Positions 14,351-26,399 of a stretch of DNA of 64,000 bases are shown here, one piece after another. The DNA comes from Morinoia aosen (taxonomy: Eukaryota > Arthropoda > Malacostraca > Amphipoda > Talitridae): the NCBI GenBank assembly GCA_030386875.1, contig CM059563.1, forward strand, positions 15,580,001 to 15,644,000, written 5' to 3'. Made by a program: the position numbers and the translations under genes. A model generated the notes under the pieces. That model saw only the letters and a program-made list of their open reading frames with translations, had not been told where the DNA came from and made no database searches. How positions within the stretch are numbered: the first letter of the stretch is position 1; every line of letters begins with the position of its first letter.

Positions 14351-17300
14351 AAAAAAAAGTCATCGCTGCTAGCCATACAGTGTACAGCTGCGCGCACTCC
14401 AGGACAACGCCGTTGATGCCCGTCCAAACATCTGTAAAGAATACCAGCGCAAATGTTTGCATTTAAACGTCGTCAGTAACGTGGCCAGCAAAACGACGTC
14501 TTGCAATGAATACGTGTTTCTTATAGAACATTTGTGTACAGTACTGTGTCCCGGAGTACTTCATAGTGTATTTTAAACTCATAAATTTTGGAATCTATTT
14601 CTAATAACTTATAAGCACTGGTTTTTAGTTTTCTCCCCGTCATACTCTGTTGTAGCCACGATCAACGTCGCTTTCTGAAATAGTTTTTTCAGGGTTCTGA
14701 AAAATCCTCTCGGTAAAACTAGCTATACTTTACGTGAGACATTTGATGGTGTTTAATATAACGCCAATGCAGTGTGACACTCGAAGACATTAATGACGAA
14801 ACACCATGCATTGATTTCGATGCGGTGAAAATTCAAAAGTTCTCTCCAGAAAACTCATCGACAGAATAAAGAGAAAAATATCTTTGCCGATGCGTCACAA
14901 GCAGAAAGACAAGAAAGACGCTCACTGTATCGTTCGGAACAAAAACGAGCGAAATTTAAACAAAAGTCAAAACTGAAGATCGCTGCTTGAATGAGCCAGG
15001 AGACCTACTCTTGAGAGCCTCATTATGCATTCAGGAGCTCATCTTTTTATTAATATCGTGTGCGACACCCAAGTGCGCTCCTCCTAGAATTCCATAGAAC
15101 TCAGGTATTCATTATTAGACCGCGATTCTTAACGGCACTCAAAACAAATCTAATGAAGTAAAAACGTCAATGTAATTGCTACGGTCCTAACGAATAGCAA
15201 TTATTGGGTTTTTCTCGTAAAAGCCATTGAGTGAAGGGACTGCTATTCCGATCACCTGACTTTCAATAGGCCGCTTCTCCTCAAAATGTACTCATTAACC
15301 AGGCAGCGTCAATGACGGAATGAGGCTTCAGAAACAAGCGGTCGAGGTTTTGCGAAAATCCATCGGAGCAAAAAGGCGCGTTTTGTTTCGTTCTGAGGGA
15401 ACGATGTCGTGTGTTCTAATAAAGAACTCAAGCCTTCTCACGGACAACCGAGTTACTGCGCTGAAATAAATATCTTCGACACTACTCGAATCAGAAACAG
15501 TGCATCGAATTTCTTCCGTTGTGGTCTTAATTTGAAGTGGAGTTACATTTGATATAAAGCCCCAAAATTTTGGCATTGCATTTCGGGTTTGAAAGACTTC
15601 ATTTACCATAAGCGTGTACAAAGTCACAAAAGAGGGGCACAAAAATATATTTAGTGTCTTACAGTTAACAATATTAGTATTATAGCTCAAGTGAGCAACG
15701 AGACTTTTATGGCAACCTATCGGGTATTATTCTGAAGTAATTCTGAAGCGTTATTCTGAAAATTGTATAATAAAATACTTATGCCCCTAACCCAGGATTA
15801 GTTAAGTATTTAACACAGAGTACGCCTATACCAAACTGAGGGAAATTTAGTCTGACTATGTTTTTATCAGAAGCATTTTATATGCATATGCATATACAAA
15901 CGTACCTGCGCATATGCTAACACACATAAACGTGCATACTCATATCGGTAGCTCTATGATTACAGTTTATGCTACACATTATTCAAGGACAGGAACACAG
16001 TGCGAAGATGGTACGTTGTTTGGTCTTGCCTAACTTGCTTCGCTTTCCTTTCTATCTTTATTTATCCTACACTTGGCAAGTATTTTGAGAACATGCAAGA
16101 CTCAAGCCTACTTTTGAATGATGAATATGAGGGAGCATCGCAAACACCGTTAGTGATGGAATTCTAGGATTTGATACCAGCAAATAGAAACTGATTTTAG
16201 ATTTAGCTTGTGGGTAACGCAGGACTATTTAGTTGTTTTTGTTTCTAGTCTAGTAATTATGGTGGTCTGTTAGGACGTTAATTCGCTATCAAAATTCTGA
16301 GTTCTTCTTGGTTCGGAGTATTTTATACGTAAAACATTTTACAGAAAACCAGTACTAGAAGAACAGTTGCTGAATTTTTCAGTTCTCAAAGGAATCACTC
16401 GAGCGAGCGTTGGTTTCTCAGTTGGAGGAGATAGTTTTTTAATTTTTTGTAGTGTGACCGGACCACTCTGTACACCAGTTTATTTGTGTCTGTGCCAAGC
16501 TTCAATGCAATGTTGAATTAACGAATGAACCAGTGTACTGTAAAAAACTTTAGTGGATCCGTTGATGGAATATATACGACTATGTGCTAAATTCCAATGG
16601 AATTTGGCAATTTTACGCACATATGAATAATTTTATTAGCAAAAATCAAATTTTTATCAGGAATCATGCCCCAAATTTGCAACTTTCTGTTTCTTGAGTT
16701 TTTCATTGCTAGTAATAATGCATAGAATTTTTCGTAATTCTAATTATATATTTTTCGACTTCAATTAGGGATTCAATGATTCAAGAATTTTATTCGGGCG
16801 TTTCAATTATTTTAAAATTCATGACGATGCATCCTAAACTTTAATATTTAATTTGAATGAATCTAAGTTCAGGCCTCAATAGTTTTTATTTTATCGGTGT
16901 GAAAATGTTCCCACTTTTATTTCGGTAAATAATCAAAGCAAATTACAATGAAGTGCAAATGTTCGGGCAAGAGCCAAAAAAATTATGATTTTGTAAACAA
17001 TCTTTTTATGTAAACAATCCGTCAATTTGGACCTTAAAATCACGAAAGCAAAATAAGCAAATAGTAGCCCATCATAAAAACTATGCTTACTATTTTCATC
17101 AGTGGTTTTTATATGTAGGGTTGTGCGTAGCCGTACATATTTTTCACTGCAAGAGCAAGCCAATCATGGAAAATTACTGTCCATCCATGATGAATAAAAT
17201 TGTACAGTTGTGAACAATACTTTTAGTTTTTGCATCGTGTCTAAGTTTCGGTTGCTAGAATGTATTTCAAACTAGTGCTGAATTCCTGAAAATTCAGTTA

Positions 17301-20300
17301 TAAAAAAAAGTCATGTCCTACATACATCGCCTCAATTTAAGTGTCGCTTAATTTTCTTTCCTACAAAGTATAATTTTACTTGAATATGTGATTCTTATTA
17401 TTTAATAAAACCACCTGAATTATTTTTATCTCTTCTCATGGAATTGAAATAGAGGTTGATACGCGTGATGTAATTGGAGTTCTCCCTTCACTGGAGACTT
17501 TATCTTATTGTTTGAAGGTGAGTATTTTCTCACCTGGCTCTCCCATCCCCGTAGATGATGAAGCAAATTTCAAATGCCATCTTCTGTTTCAGGGCTCAGA
17601 CGCGCGCTCGCTCACTTCTTTTTTAGCGCTTACTCTACCGTCAACTTTTTCGGCGTGGCATCAATGATTTTAGCCTGCCAGCACAGAGATAATACTTAGG
17701 TAGAGGCTATACTGAAAGCATTTATGCTCCCGCTACCTAGTAAGCTGGGTTTACCATTTAATTTAACCCAGCAGAGTGTCTGCAAACAGAATACACGAAA
17801 ATGTCCTCTAAATACAGCCGAAAGAACGGGTTGGAGAAAACAATTGGCATTCTTGCTTATAAAATAAGGGCAAATAAGGACACGTAATGCAACTGACTTT
17901 TGTGAATGATAAAAACAACGAAATAAAGCAGTATTGGCGGGATGACATGGAAATGAAGCGCCTTTACTTTGCTCGTGTGACAGGAAAGTTAAAGAAAAAC
18001 TATAAATAAAGCGTACAAATGACCGTACATCAATTTTACCATTTCTCACGTTGATTATAATAATGTGGTATTTTTGAAAACCGCCTTTTTTTGATAACCA
18101 TGATAATTCTAAACACTTATTGATGATGGTAATGGTATCAAATAAAACAATGGGAAGTCTTCATGCAACATTTTAAATGCAAAGTAAAGAGTATTTTGAA
18201 ACAATTTTGACGCAAAACTTGAAATGATGAAACTGACTGTCTGAGGTAACGGTGAGTTTTGAGTTATACTTGAAATTACCATTGTTTTCGAATTTTTTTT
18301 GACCTATTAAGACTATTAAGAAATGTAGAGTTACAGATGTGGAAAATCGAGTAGAAATACTTTTCATAGAGAAGGCTGACACTCAAGTTCACCCAACGCA
18401 ACTGTGCCGTGCGTGCATAACTTTTGAGTTGATTTTGATAGTGAATAGATGGCATACATTTATCATCTATTCTTTGATGGGTAACTTAAATTTTTCGAAA
18501 ATTTGAGTAGAAGTAAATTTGGCATAAAATACCCTTAAAATATTTTTTTTTGTAGGAGATTCAGTTTCGAGTTGAAAAGTTACACAGAGGAACGATAATT
18601 TCTGCTTCAGGTTTAAATATTCGTTTTGATAGCTTCAGGAACTAAAGATAAGGAAATCATGCATTGAAAAGCTATTAAAATTACGACACAAACATCTGAT
18701 CAAATTACGTAACCAACCTCGTGAAGCTTAAGCTACATAAATTGCATCATAAATAGTTGCGCAAATGTTAAGGCAACCCTTAGTTGAAATTTACGCTTAA
18801 ATTAATTTTAAAATGGTTTGGTCAAGAGTCAGAAATTTGTACTCTATGGATTTCTGCACGATGAAAATAAAATAAAGTTCCTCTTAGCCTATACCGTCAC
18901 CGAAGGGACACACGGCGTCACACTGTATGTCTGGGTTTTTCTCCATTTCAATCGTGTTCTGTGAGCCGTATCTGGATTAATTACTTAAGACTCAACAGTT
19001 CAACCTCTTCTCTGTGAATCTGACTGCTACTTTTTACGCATGCGTTAAGTTCAACTAGCATTATATAGCTCACACCAAGTCAGGGACAGGGAGAGGTTTA
19101 GTGCTACGTTGTCAATGAATTTTCTGGTGTTTAGTGTTATTTAATTAGCATATCTAGCCAAATACACAATGAAAGTAATACAAAAAGTTATTCTTGATTA
19201 CCAATAATGAACGGTAAGCGCCTGTACAAAGTGAAGCAAAAACTTAGCGCTAAAAAAGCTGGGTACGTGCAATACGTTGGAACCGTTCATGAACGGCTGT
19301 GATCAGGTTAAAATGCTAAAAGATCTGGAAGCCAAACCGCATCAATATAAAACCTGTCTTCACAACTGTATGAACATCACCTTCTATCCGCGTTCTGATA
19401 TCAATCTTGATATTTCTGTAGAAATTAAGCAGTTTTTTCTTCTTGGCCCGTTCTGTCAGAGATATTTTTGAAAATGTTTTTCTTCAAGCCGACACATGTT
19501 ATAACTGAATTTGCAATCACTTGTTAATATGATTTTATTTGAGTGTGCAAATTTTTTTCGGGTGCCCACTTCCCCTTCTTTTTTCGTGGTACAGGACGAG
19601 AAAGAAGGCAGTAACTGCTTTTCCAGACCGTAAATAACCATGCTCATCGTTTGCACACACGTGCGTGACCGTACGATAGCAATGGCAGTCCCTTCCTTAA
19701 TAAGATGAGGGCACAGGTGCTTTCTTGTAATGAAAATATGGTGCCACCCATTCTGATTAAGGACAGGTGGGTTATAAAATGTCAAAAGGTAGTGTAAAAA
19801 AGGAAAAAAGGGGAAAAATGGCACTGAAAGACCGCCTATGGTTAACACGCTCTCACTGAGTCCTTGCAGCGTTTTAAAACGTAGTGTCTCAAGGAACATT
19901 GACTCGAGACGAGTGCTGGTACTCTATATGCCATCGCAAACGCCCCAATTTTCCTAGGGAAAAATAGAAGGGAAATTTAAGCATGAATTTTTCAGGTAGA
20001 GATAAATTTCATGCATATATTTTTCGGAAATTAATATGTGCTGAATTTCTCCTTTTCCTTTGAATCTCTTGAGTTCTCATACATGTAAAAAATACAGATA
20101 AATATTACCATCAATCTCCCCACTTTAGAATAGCTCAACTCGCTGACCGTGAGATGAAATTACGGAGAATTTACCAAGACACAGGTGAGATCCCAGAATT
20201 GCGATGCAGGAGCGTCCGATTTCTCAAGGAATGTTGCCAAACATTTGGTTACGGTGCAGGAAGCATCCTTGTTCGAGTATTGGTTCATCATCTGCAGGTT

Positions 20301-21848
20301 TCTATTATCCATTACCTTCTCCCGGCCACGATGATCAGCAATCAATGGAGAGTTTAGGCTCCGTTTTGAGGCGCACAATAGCATCTGTCGCCGGCCGTGA
20401 CTCGGCAGTACGCGCTTCCACCAGCTCCAAAGGGCCTCTCGACAACACCTCGACTGCCTCTTAGTCTTCACCGTTTTTTGATGTCCGTTTTGGCCGCGCG
20501 TCGACGTCAATTACAGACACATTGACTCTCCCCGTCCCGAGCTGGGCATCGTAGTCGGCTTCGCAACAATACCGTAATTATCATATCATCAGTGATAGCT
20601 GTCTCTTCATATCACCGTCTCTTACTTTCTAAAGCGTATAATTATGATTCGAAACGCCTAGCAATAGCTGTTTGTCAGCTTTTGAATCCTAATAGACGGG
20701 CTGGATGGCGAAATATTTTTTCCAGCCGAGGGGCATAAAATTTTCACTCTGCGGAGGGGAAGTGTCGGTATTTGTTTAATCACTGTGAGTGCCATGCAAA
20801 TAAACCTAAAATTGCACCAATGCATGCTGATAGATTTGCAATACGACTGAACTTAGTACAGAAAAGTTTAGTTTTCTTAATGCGTGTTGATGGTATTTTA
20901 TAGAAAATTTTGTGTTTTCCAAGATTGGAGCACTTGAAAATGTTATGCATTTATCTCCAAATCTTCGATACTAAAGTCTTGAACGAATTTATGTAGCGTA
21001 CTTCTATTAACGCCTGATTTGACGGACGTTATTTCAACGAAGCTGAGCTGCAGCAGATAGTTTTGCTGGTAGAAAATAAACTTCCAATTTATTTAGGTGT
21101 GTGTGTTGTAGAACTTAAATGAAATGAAAGGGTCTAACAAGGTTTAAAAATGCAAAAGAAAACTGTTTTAATGCATACTTCAAAACCAGGCAATTTTTTC
21201 GAGTCTGAGTATCCTTCATTTGACAGTTTGTGAACGCAAATATATTTCGTCCGCTTGAAATGACTTAAATCAGAGCAAGAGAGGAAAACATCAACGTATC
21301 TAAGGTACAGAATAGTATTGGGGTCCAGAGCGTTGTCTGACACAAAAAATTACTGAACAAAATTCGAGCAGTCGTTTCCTTTCTTAACAAGCAACGCTCA
21401 TCAACGGGAAAAGCATGAAAATTTGAATTAAATGGACACACGCACTTGAAATTCTGGAGCTAGAAGTGAAACGTTCAGAGTGCTTCGTTCAATGTAAATG
21501 CTGATTAATTACTGATTTTCGGGAGTCTGAAATGATGCACACTGCGTGCACTGCCTCATAGCAACACCTAACTACATACATGCTCCACTAGTGTTCGCAC
21601 TATAATGAATGACTTCCCTTATAATTTTCAAGTTTATAATGAATTCAATGTCTGCAATAAATCGTCTTAAAATCTTCCAGAATAATACCAGTGGCCGTTT
21701 GCGTTGTAATGAGTAGTTAAATTTTGTGATATTTTAAAAAATTGAACAATTTCATGAGCATAGAATTAATGAATGCATCGTAGTTATTTGCGACAGATTC
21801 TACCCGCTGAATGACGGGGTTTGAAAAGCAGGCTCTAAAATACCTGCT
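14351..21848. other. Intergenic stretch without a recognised gene
   Basis: Short chance frames only, the longest being minus 15328-15690 and 19456-19899. A 9-bp perfect hairpin TAATTGCTA/TAGCAATTA lies at 15173-15203. Sequence with coding-like composition occurs at 19214-19471, and a moderately GC-rich patch with frames on both strands at 20154-20560. Confidence 0.5.
19214..19471 (+). pseudogene. Possible gene fragment, frameshifted; weak DEG/ENaC-like cysteine motif
   Basis: Two overlapping + frames have coding-like codon composition. The first starts with ATG at 19214 (MNGKRLYKV) and stops at TGA after HERL. The second, open from about 19235 to the TGA at 19469-19471, contains KTCLHNCMNITFYP. 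The Cys-Leu-x-x-Cys-x-x-Ile pattern vaguely recalls the CLPxC segment of DEG/ENaC (pickpocket) channels. No membrane segment or splice structure supports it, so this is a low-confidence guess at a fragment. Confidence 0.15.
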
Positions 21849-21849
21849 T

Positions 21850-21902
<53 letters not shown>

Positions 21903-21944
21903 GATGATGATGAAGATGATGATGATGATAATGACGATGTTAAT
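21849..21944. repeat. GAT trinucleotide microsatellite
   Basis: About 30 GAT units with a few interruptions (GGT, GAA, ATAAT, GAC). The minus-strand Ile-rich open frame across it is an artefact. Confidence 0.95.
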
Positions 21945-22085
21945 AACATAAATCCAACTCGTGACAAAAAAATTGACGTTGAAATTGATTTTATTGCTAC
22001 CACTGATATTAGAGAAAAATAGCAATTATAGTTTGTCCAGTGTTAAGTCGAGCAATTCTTCTTAATCTAAACGTCTGACCCTATA

Positions 22086-22285
22086 CAGTATGTCCCACAA
22101 AAACCCGAACCGCGTATATATTTTCCCGTATTACTAATACCATCAAAATCAGTAATATGTACCTTTTCTATAGGTTTATTTTGAAGAAATATTTTGCTAG
22201 AAATTAAATGCTTATGGTATTCTTATGATGGTATTACTGAACCCTGAAGATAAATACTCGGTTCTTGTTTTTGTGGGACCTACTG
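22086..22285. mobile_element. 200-bp Tc1/mariner-type MITE
   Basis: Terminal inverted repeats start CAGTATGTCCCACAAAAAC on the left and, read inwards on the other strand, CAGTAGGTCCCACAAAAAC on the right. Pairing continues through GAACCGCGTAT/GAACCGAGTAT and again at AATACCATCA, so the TIRs exceed 60 bp with gaps. TA dinucleotides flank both ends (22084-22085 and 22286-22287), as expected for Tc1/mariner insertion. No transposase frame; non-autonomous. Confidence 0.9.
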
Positions 22286-22287
22286 TA

Positions 22288-25200
22288 CATAAATATCTGA
22301 ATGATCGTAAAAACGTGGGTGATCTTGCTACATAACTGAAACTTCACTCGCATGAATCAATGTTATTCAACTCAATGCACAATTTTACATTGACTCTGAC
22401 TCTGACATCCCATTTCATTTATCTTATCTTTAATTATCCCGTTGCATGCTTTTTATCACGCAAACTTCTCAGTGAGTTGCTATATTATTCATTATCCATC
22501 AATGGTGAAAAATTCTAATTATTTAAATCGTTCCACTGCTGTATAAATGACTCTGATGCCAGAATCTCTAAAAATATCACAGTAGCACATACTTTTAAGC
22601 CTCTTAATTTCCCAAAAGTCAATTTTAAATACAGTCGAAAGATCCCACCCTAATTGCTATTAAAACCGCCCTATTCATTTCGCACAATTGCTTACGTTAT
22701 GCAAATATGCGGGAACATTTTTCGAATGAATCCTTTGTATTGCAATGATGCGAGAGAGGTGCACCACAAGGCACCCTCAATGCTCCTCTCACACAAAAGC
22801 CCTGCCACCTCCGCCTTCTTGTAGCAAATATTACCATCTTGTTAGAGGCCGGCGCCCTCGCTCAATGGTCCCCAAATTGTCACTTCAGAGATGATTTTCA
22901 GGACTTGTGCAGGATTTGACGATGCCTACTTGAAGACGCTAAAAGCGGTCGCAAATCTTATCTGTATGTTCTTAAACTAGGCCTAATGCAAGCAGTGCCA
23001 TCCTTCCACATTTTTTTGAAGATTCATTTTTTCGCGCTGATCGACGTTTCTGCTACAGGTCTGAGCAGTTGCAGCACCGTTCGGGATGAGAGGCGTAATA
23101 GGTAGTTATTGGGGCAAGCATGTTCTGTATTTATGTATGCTGGCTTTACGAGTACACTTGTGGTGATGTGATAACACTCCTGCAGGTACGTAGAAATATA
23201 ACGCCCGTAGACCGCCCATCAAAACTGAGGGGAAAAATACTGTGCAATGCCTGTCAGTGAAGCGATACACATTGAGCGGAAAGTCGCCTAAATAAATCAC
23301 TATACATGTACACATGCATTTCAAAAAACGAGTGTGACGGGTGCGTTTCAAGTAAGTATTTTTATGCATCATAAATATTCTCAAGCGTTGAGAGTTTAAG
23401 TTAATTTCAGCCATCTTTATTACGCGATTTTTAATTCGTGTGACCTTTTTTAATTTGTTCATAAATTGAGCTCACATTCATTGTTTATCTCAGAAATGAG
23501 GATATTTTGCTGAATGTTCAGCACAAGGAAAGTTATGGCCAAGTTTGTTGATATGTGTAATAACATGTGCGTGTAATATAATACTTTACTCTAACGCTTT
23601 GATATTTTCTTGCCATGTAAATATAGTATACAAAGTACCATGTCTGGTAGCGTAGAGGCCAGAACGATTTGATCTCACTGTTTGTAGTTGCAAATCATAC
23701 TAGCAGACCATGACAAATTATTTTCAAAGGGCACAAGCCCTCTAATTATTTTTAAGCTAACGTATATTGTTTTGTCTTGAAATTCCATCGATGGCTGGCC
23801 ATTCTGAAAATAGAAAAATGCAGACACGAGGCTGCTGATACAGAAAATTCACGCTCCTAAGATTTCAGGTGATAAAAACAAGATGGTGTAATTAAAAAAA
23901 GCTTAAATTTTATCATGATTTCTGAATGAGCAAGTTTAAAAAATACAGCGACGTCCTAAAAGAATCAATATCAGATGATCAGTCGTTAATAGGAGGCTAT
24001 TTTCACCACGACAGTTTCTTGCTTCTTTTATGAAAAATTTCCTCAATATGAAGGAAATACACAAAATTTCTCTTATAATATCAGTCCTTAATTCTTCCCA
24101 GTCTCAGACTTTTGTGACGCCTCATAAGATTAGAAATTGAGGTTGATTGGAGCTGCCAAGCGGTTACAGCACCTCGTGGAATTTAGTGCTGTTTGCGGCC
24201 AATCGGCGACTGGAAAAATACTAATCTTGTGCACGTGCAGGCATAGAGATACGAAATTCAATTTTTCGACTATTTAAAATTGAACTCTTGAACGAAAATT
24301 TTGAACACGAAAATTTACGCTCATGCTATTACACAGAAGTAATGTCTCAAGTCCATGTTTATAATTCCTTGTAAGTTAATATATAACTTAATAATACAGG
24401 CCCGATCGTCAACGAACTGTAACGTCAGCGACAGCTCTCAAGTTAGATTTTAATTTATCTTCATTCTGACTAATGTACTCGACCCTGGAGTACTGGCAAA
24501 CTTTTTTGCACTTACGAAACTAATAACATTCCCGGAAGAATATTTGTTTTTTGAAGAATTTTATCACATCATTGAATGGTAGACTAAGACCCCTTAACAA
24601 TCAATAGAATTCCAATTTCCGAACTTTTTTGAACATGCAATGATAGTCAATTTTAGGCAGTAAAAATTATGTTAAAAAAACCATTACGTTAATTGAACAC
24701 ACTCACAACGTACCTTAACCTATTAACATTAAAAATTCAGCTGATAGAAATGCGTGCCAAGCATCTAAGTAAAAATTATCACGTTTCGTCTGAGGCGAAA
24801 TAAATTGAATGAAAACTTCGTTGAAGAAAAATATGACAACGCGGGAAGGCTCGTAAGAGGCGCCAGGCTGCAGAGATCCTGAAGGCCCTCGGCGGCTCTC
24901 GAGCATCGATTAAGGCGGCCGTGTAATTCATATGGAAATTGTAAGTCAAAATTGAAGACGCCTGAGAGCGATTAAGAATCGTTAATAGTCTCGAGGTGTG
25001 CTCTTCAATATCGGACTTGCGTTAGAGGCGAGTCGGGGTCAGATGTCTTCGGACGGGTACAATGAGCTCAGTTAGTTCGCGAAAAAAAAACCTAAACCTG
25101 AATTCTTCACAGAAGTCAAATTAAATTATTTAATTACAAAGTGTCCTTTCTGTGGGTACAAAAATGCGTTATCTTCAGAGCCCTTGTAAATTGTGCTGAC

Positions 25201-25304
25201 TTTCTGAAACATGACCAGCAATGCACTGGAAGAAAGTGCTTATTGAACGCGTTATTTTTTTCACCCCGAAGGTAACGCGCCTGGTTTTTTCCTGGTCTTT
25301 TTAG
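22288..25304. other. Non-coding stretch with two GC-richer patches
   Basis: Nothing recognisable as a gene. A GC-richer patch lies at 22740-22890 (CACCACAAGGCACC and CCTGCCACCTCCGCC) and another at 24770-25070 (GCGATTAAGAATCGTTAATAG, TAAT/GATTA-type sites). Confidence 0.5.
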
Positions 25305-25438
25305 CACCTCTCAACCGAGGATTTTTGCTCTGCTCTTGCCTCTCGTAACCCAAACCTCGAACTGAAGTGTGAAAATCAACAACTCGACCGAGGCTTCACG
25401 TCAGTTCGAGGTGGCCCTCGACATGCACTCTCTCAAAG
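25305..25438 (+). other. Candidate unassigned exon (splice-site bounded, open)
   Basis: A strong acceptor (GGTTTTTTCCTGGTCTTTTTAG) is followed by 134 bp open in one frame from the first base (HLSTEDF...), ending CTCAAAG/GTGAGC, a near-perfect donor at 25439. Other frames contain stops. GC is higher than in the flanks. The peptide matches nothing I know. It could be an exon of an unknown gene, a 5' UTR exon of the Vsx-like gene 5 kb downstream, or chance. Confidence 0.25.
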
Positions 25439-25540
25439 GTGAGCTGGACCGGCAAAGCAGGGAATGTGTTTGTGGAGCTCCGAGCGTGTGGGCAGCCACG
25501 GCTCAATGTTGCTGAGAACGACAGACTTGTTCACCAGTTC

Positions 25541-26380
25541 TGATGATGTTAGTTATTGTCCTCCCAGGAATTAATATCTTATTGGAGAGTTAAGTGTTTT
25601 TGAAGCTAGTTTGGATGAAGGTTAAGTTAAATTACAAGTTAGTTTACGGCTCCTTAGCTGCGACAAAGGTGTTCCAAGATGAGTAAGGAACAAGGCTATA
25701 TGTCGTATGGGGTTAAGAGAATGGGGTATTTAATGGGGTACATGGTTGTTCGCACACAAAATCTCTAGCGCATAGAAACAGCAAGTAAAAGTGAAAGTTT
25801 ATGAAACAAGATAAAGGTTGAAGAAGAAAGTAATAGGTATTGAAAAACAGAACAGTAGTGAACCGAAAAAAGATGGTCCTCAACAAAACAAAAAAATGAT
25901 TCTGTTTCAACAAAATAGAAGGCCGTATGCCAAACCCGCTGCTTGGGATCTCACATCGTCCTCGTGAAAGTGCTAATTCCCATAAATACAATAGCTGTAT
26001 CACCCTAAGTTATCAAGTTACTTTTCACATTTAGTTCATTGGTCGTAAAAGATCATTTTGATTGTGTGAGCAATTTTTTATAGAAAATTACTTTCTCAAC
26101 ATGATATAACTGAAATGTGTTTGGATGAAGTTAGTTATTGTGCATAGAGGAATTATTTTCTCACCAGAAAGTGAGTTAGTGAGGTTGGATGTTACAGTTA
26201 TTTCTAATGAAGTTAATTATTGCAATTTTGAGAATAATTTTTACTCTGAAGTGACTTGCTGAAGTTAGGTTGGTTGGATGAAGCCATTGGTTTTGTTCTG
26301 GGAAAATTTCTTTTTAAGGTGAAATTAGTTCATGAAGTTAGTTATTTTCTATTTTCAATGGATTTATTTGTCGTCCACTA
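25541..26380. repeat. Degenerate tandem array interrupted by a retroposon
   Basis: Units of about 55-85 bp containing GGATGAAGTTAGTTATTG, AGGAATTATTTT and GTGAGTTAGTGAAG. One or two units lie at 25541-25635 and three or four at 26115-26380; family A copy 2 separates them. Confidence 0.6.
25636..26000 (-). mobile_element. Short retroposon family A, copy 2 (most diverged)
   Basis: Matches copies 1 and 3 along its length (TTTATGAAACAAGATAAAGG, GTGAACCGAAAAAAGATGG, TGCTAATTCCCATA and a TACAATAGCTGTATC end). A short direct repeat TAAGTTA may be the remains of its target duplication. It sits inside the older degenerate tandem array. Confidence 0.7.
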
Positions 26381-26399
26381 AGATAGTATTTGCTTACGG

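Noticed and set aside
15173-15203. 9-bp perfect inverted repeat TAATTGCTA/TAGCAATTA
   Set aside because: Short enough to occur by chance in 64 kb of AT-rich DNA; no transcript or element context.
20154-20560. Opposed frames of 116 (-) and 86 (+) codons in a GC-richer patch
   Set aside because: Frames overlap on both strands with no recognisable domain. The + frame peptide (YYPLPSPGHDD) was considered as a homeobox-protein tail, but it has no OAR or CVC motif.
21717-22025. Ile-rich minus-strand frame
   Set aside because: Explained by the GAT microsatellite read on the other strand.
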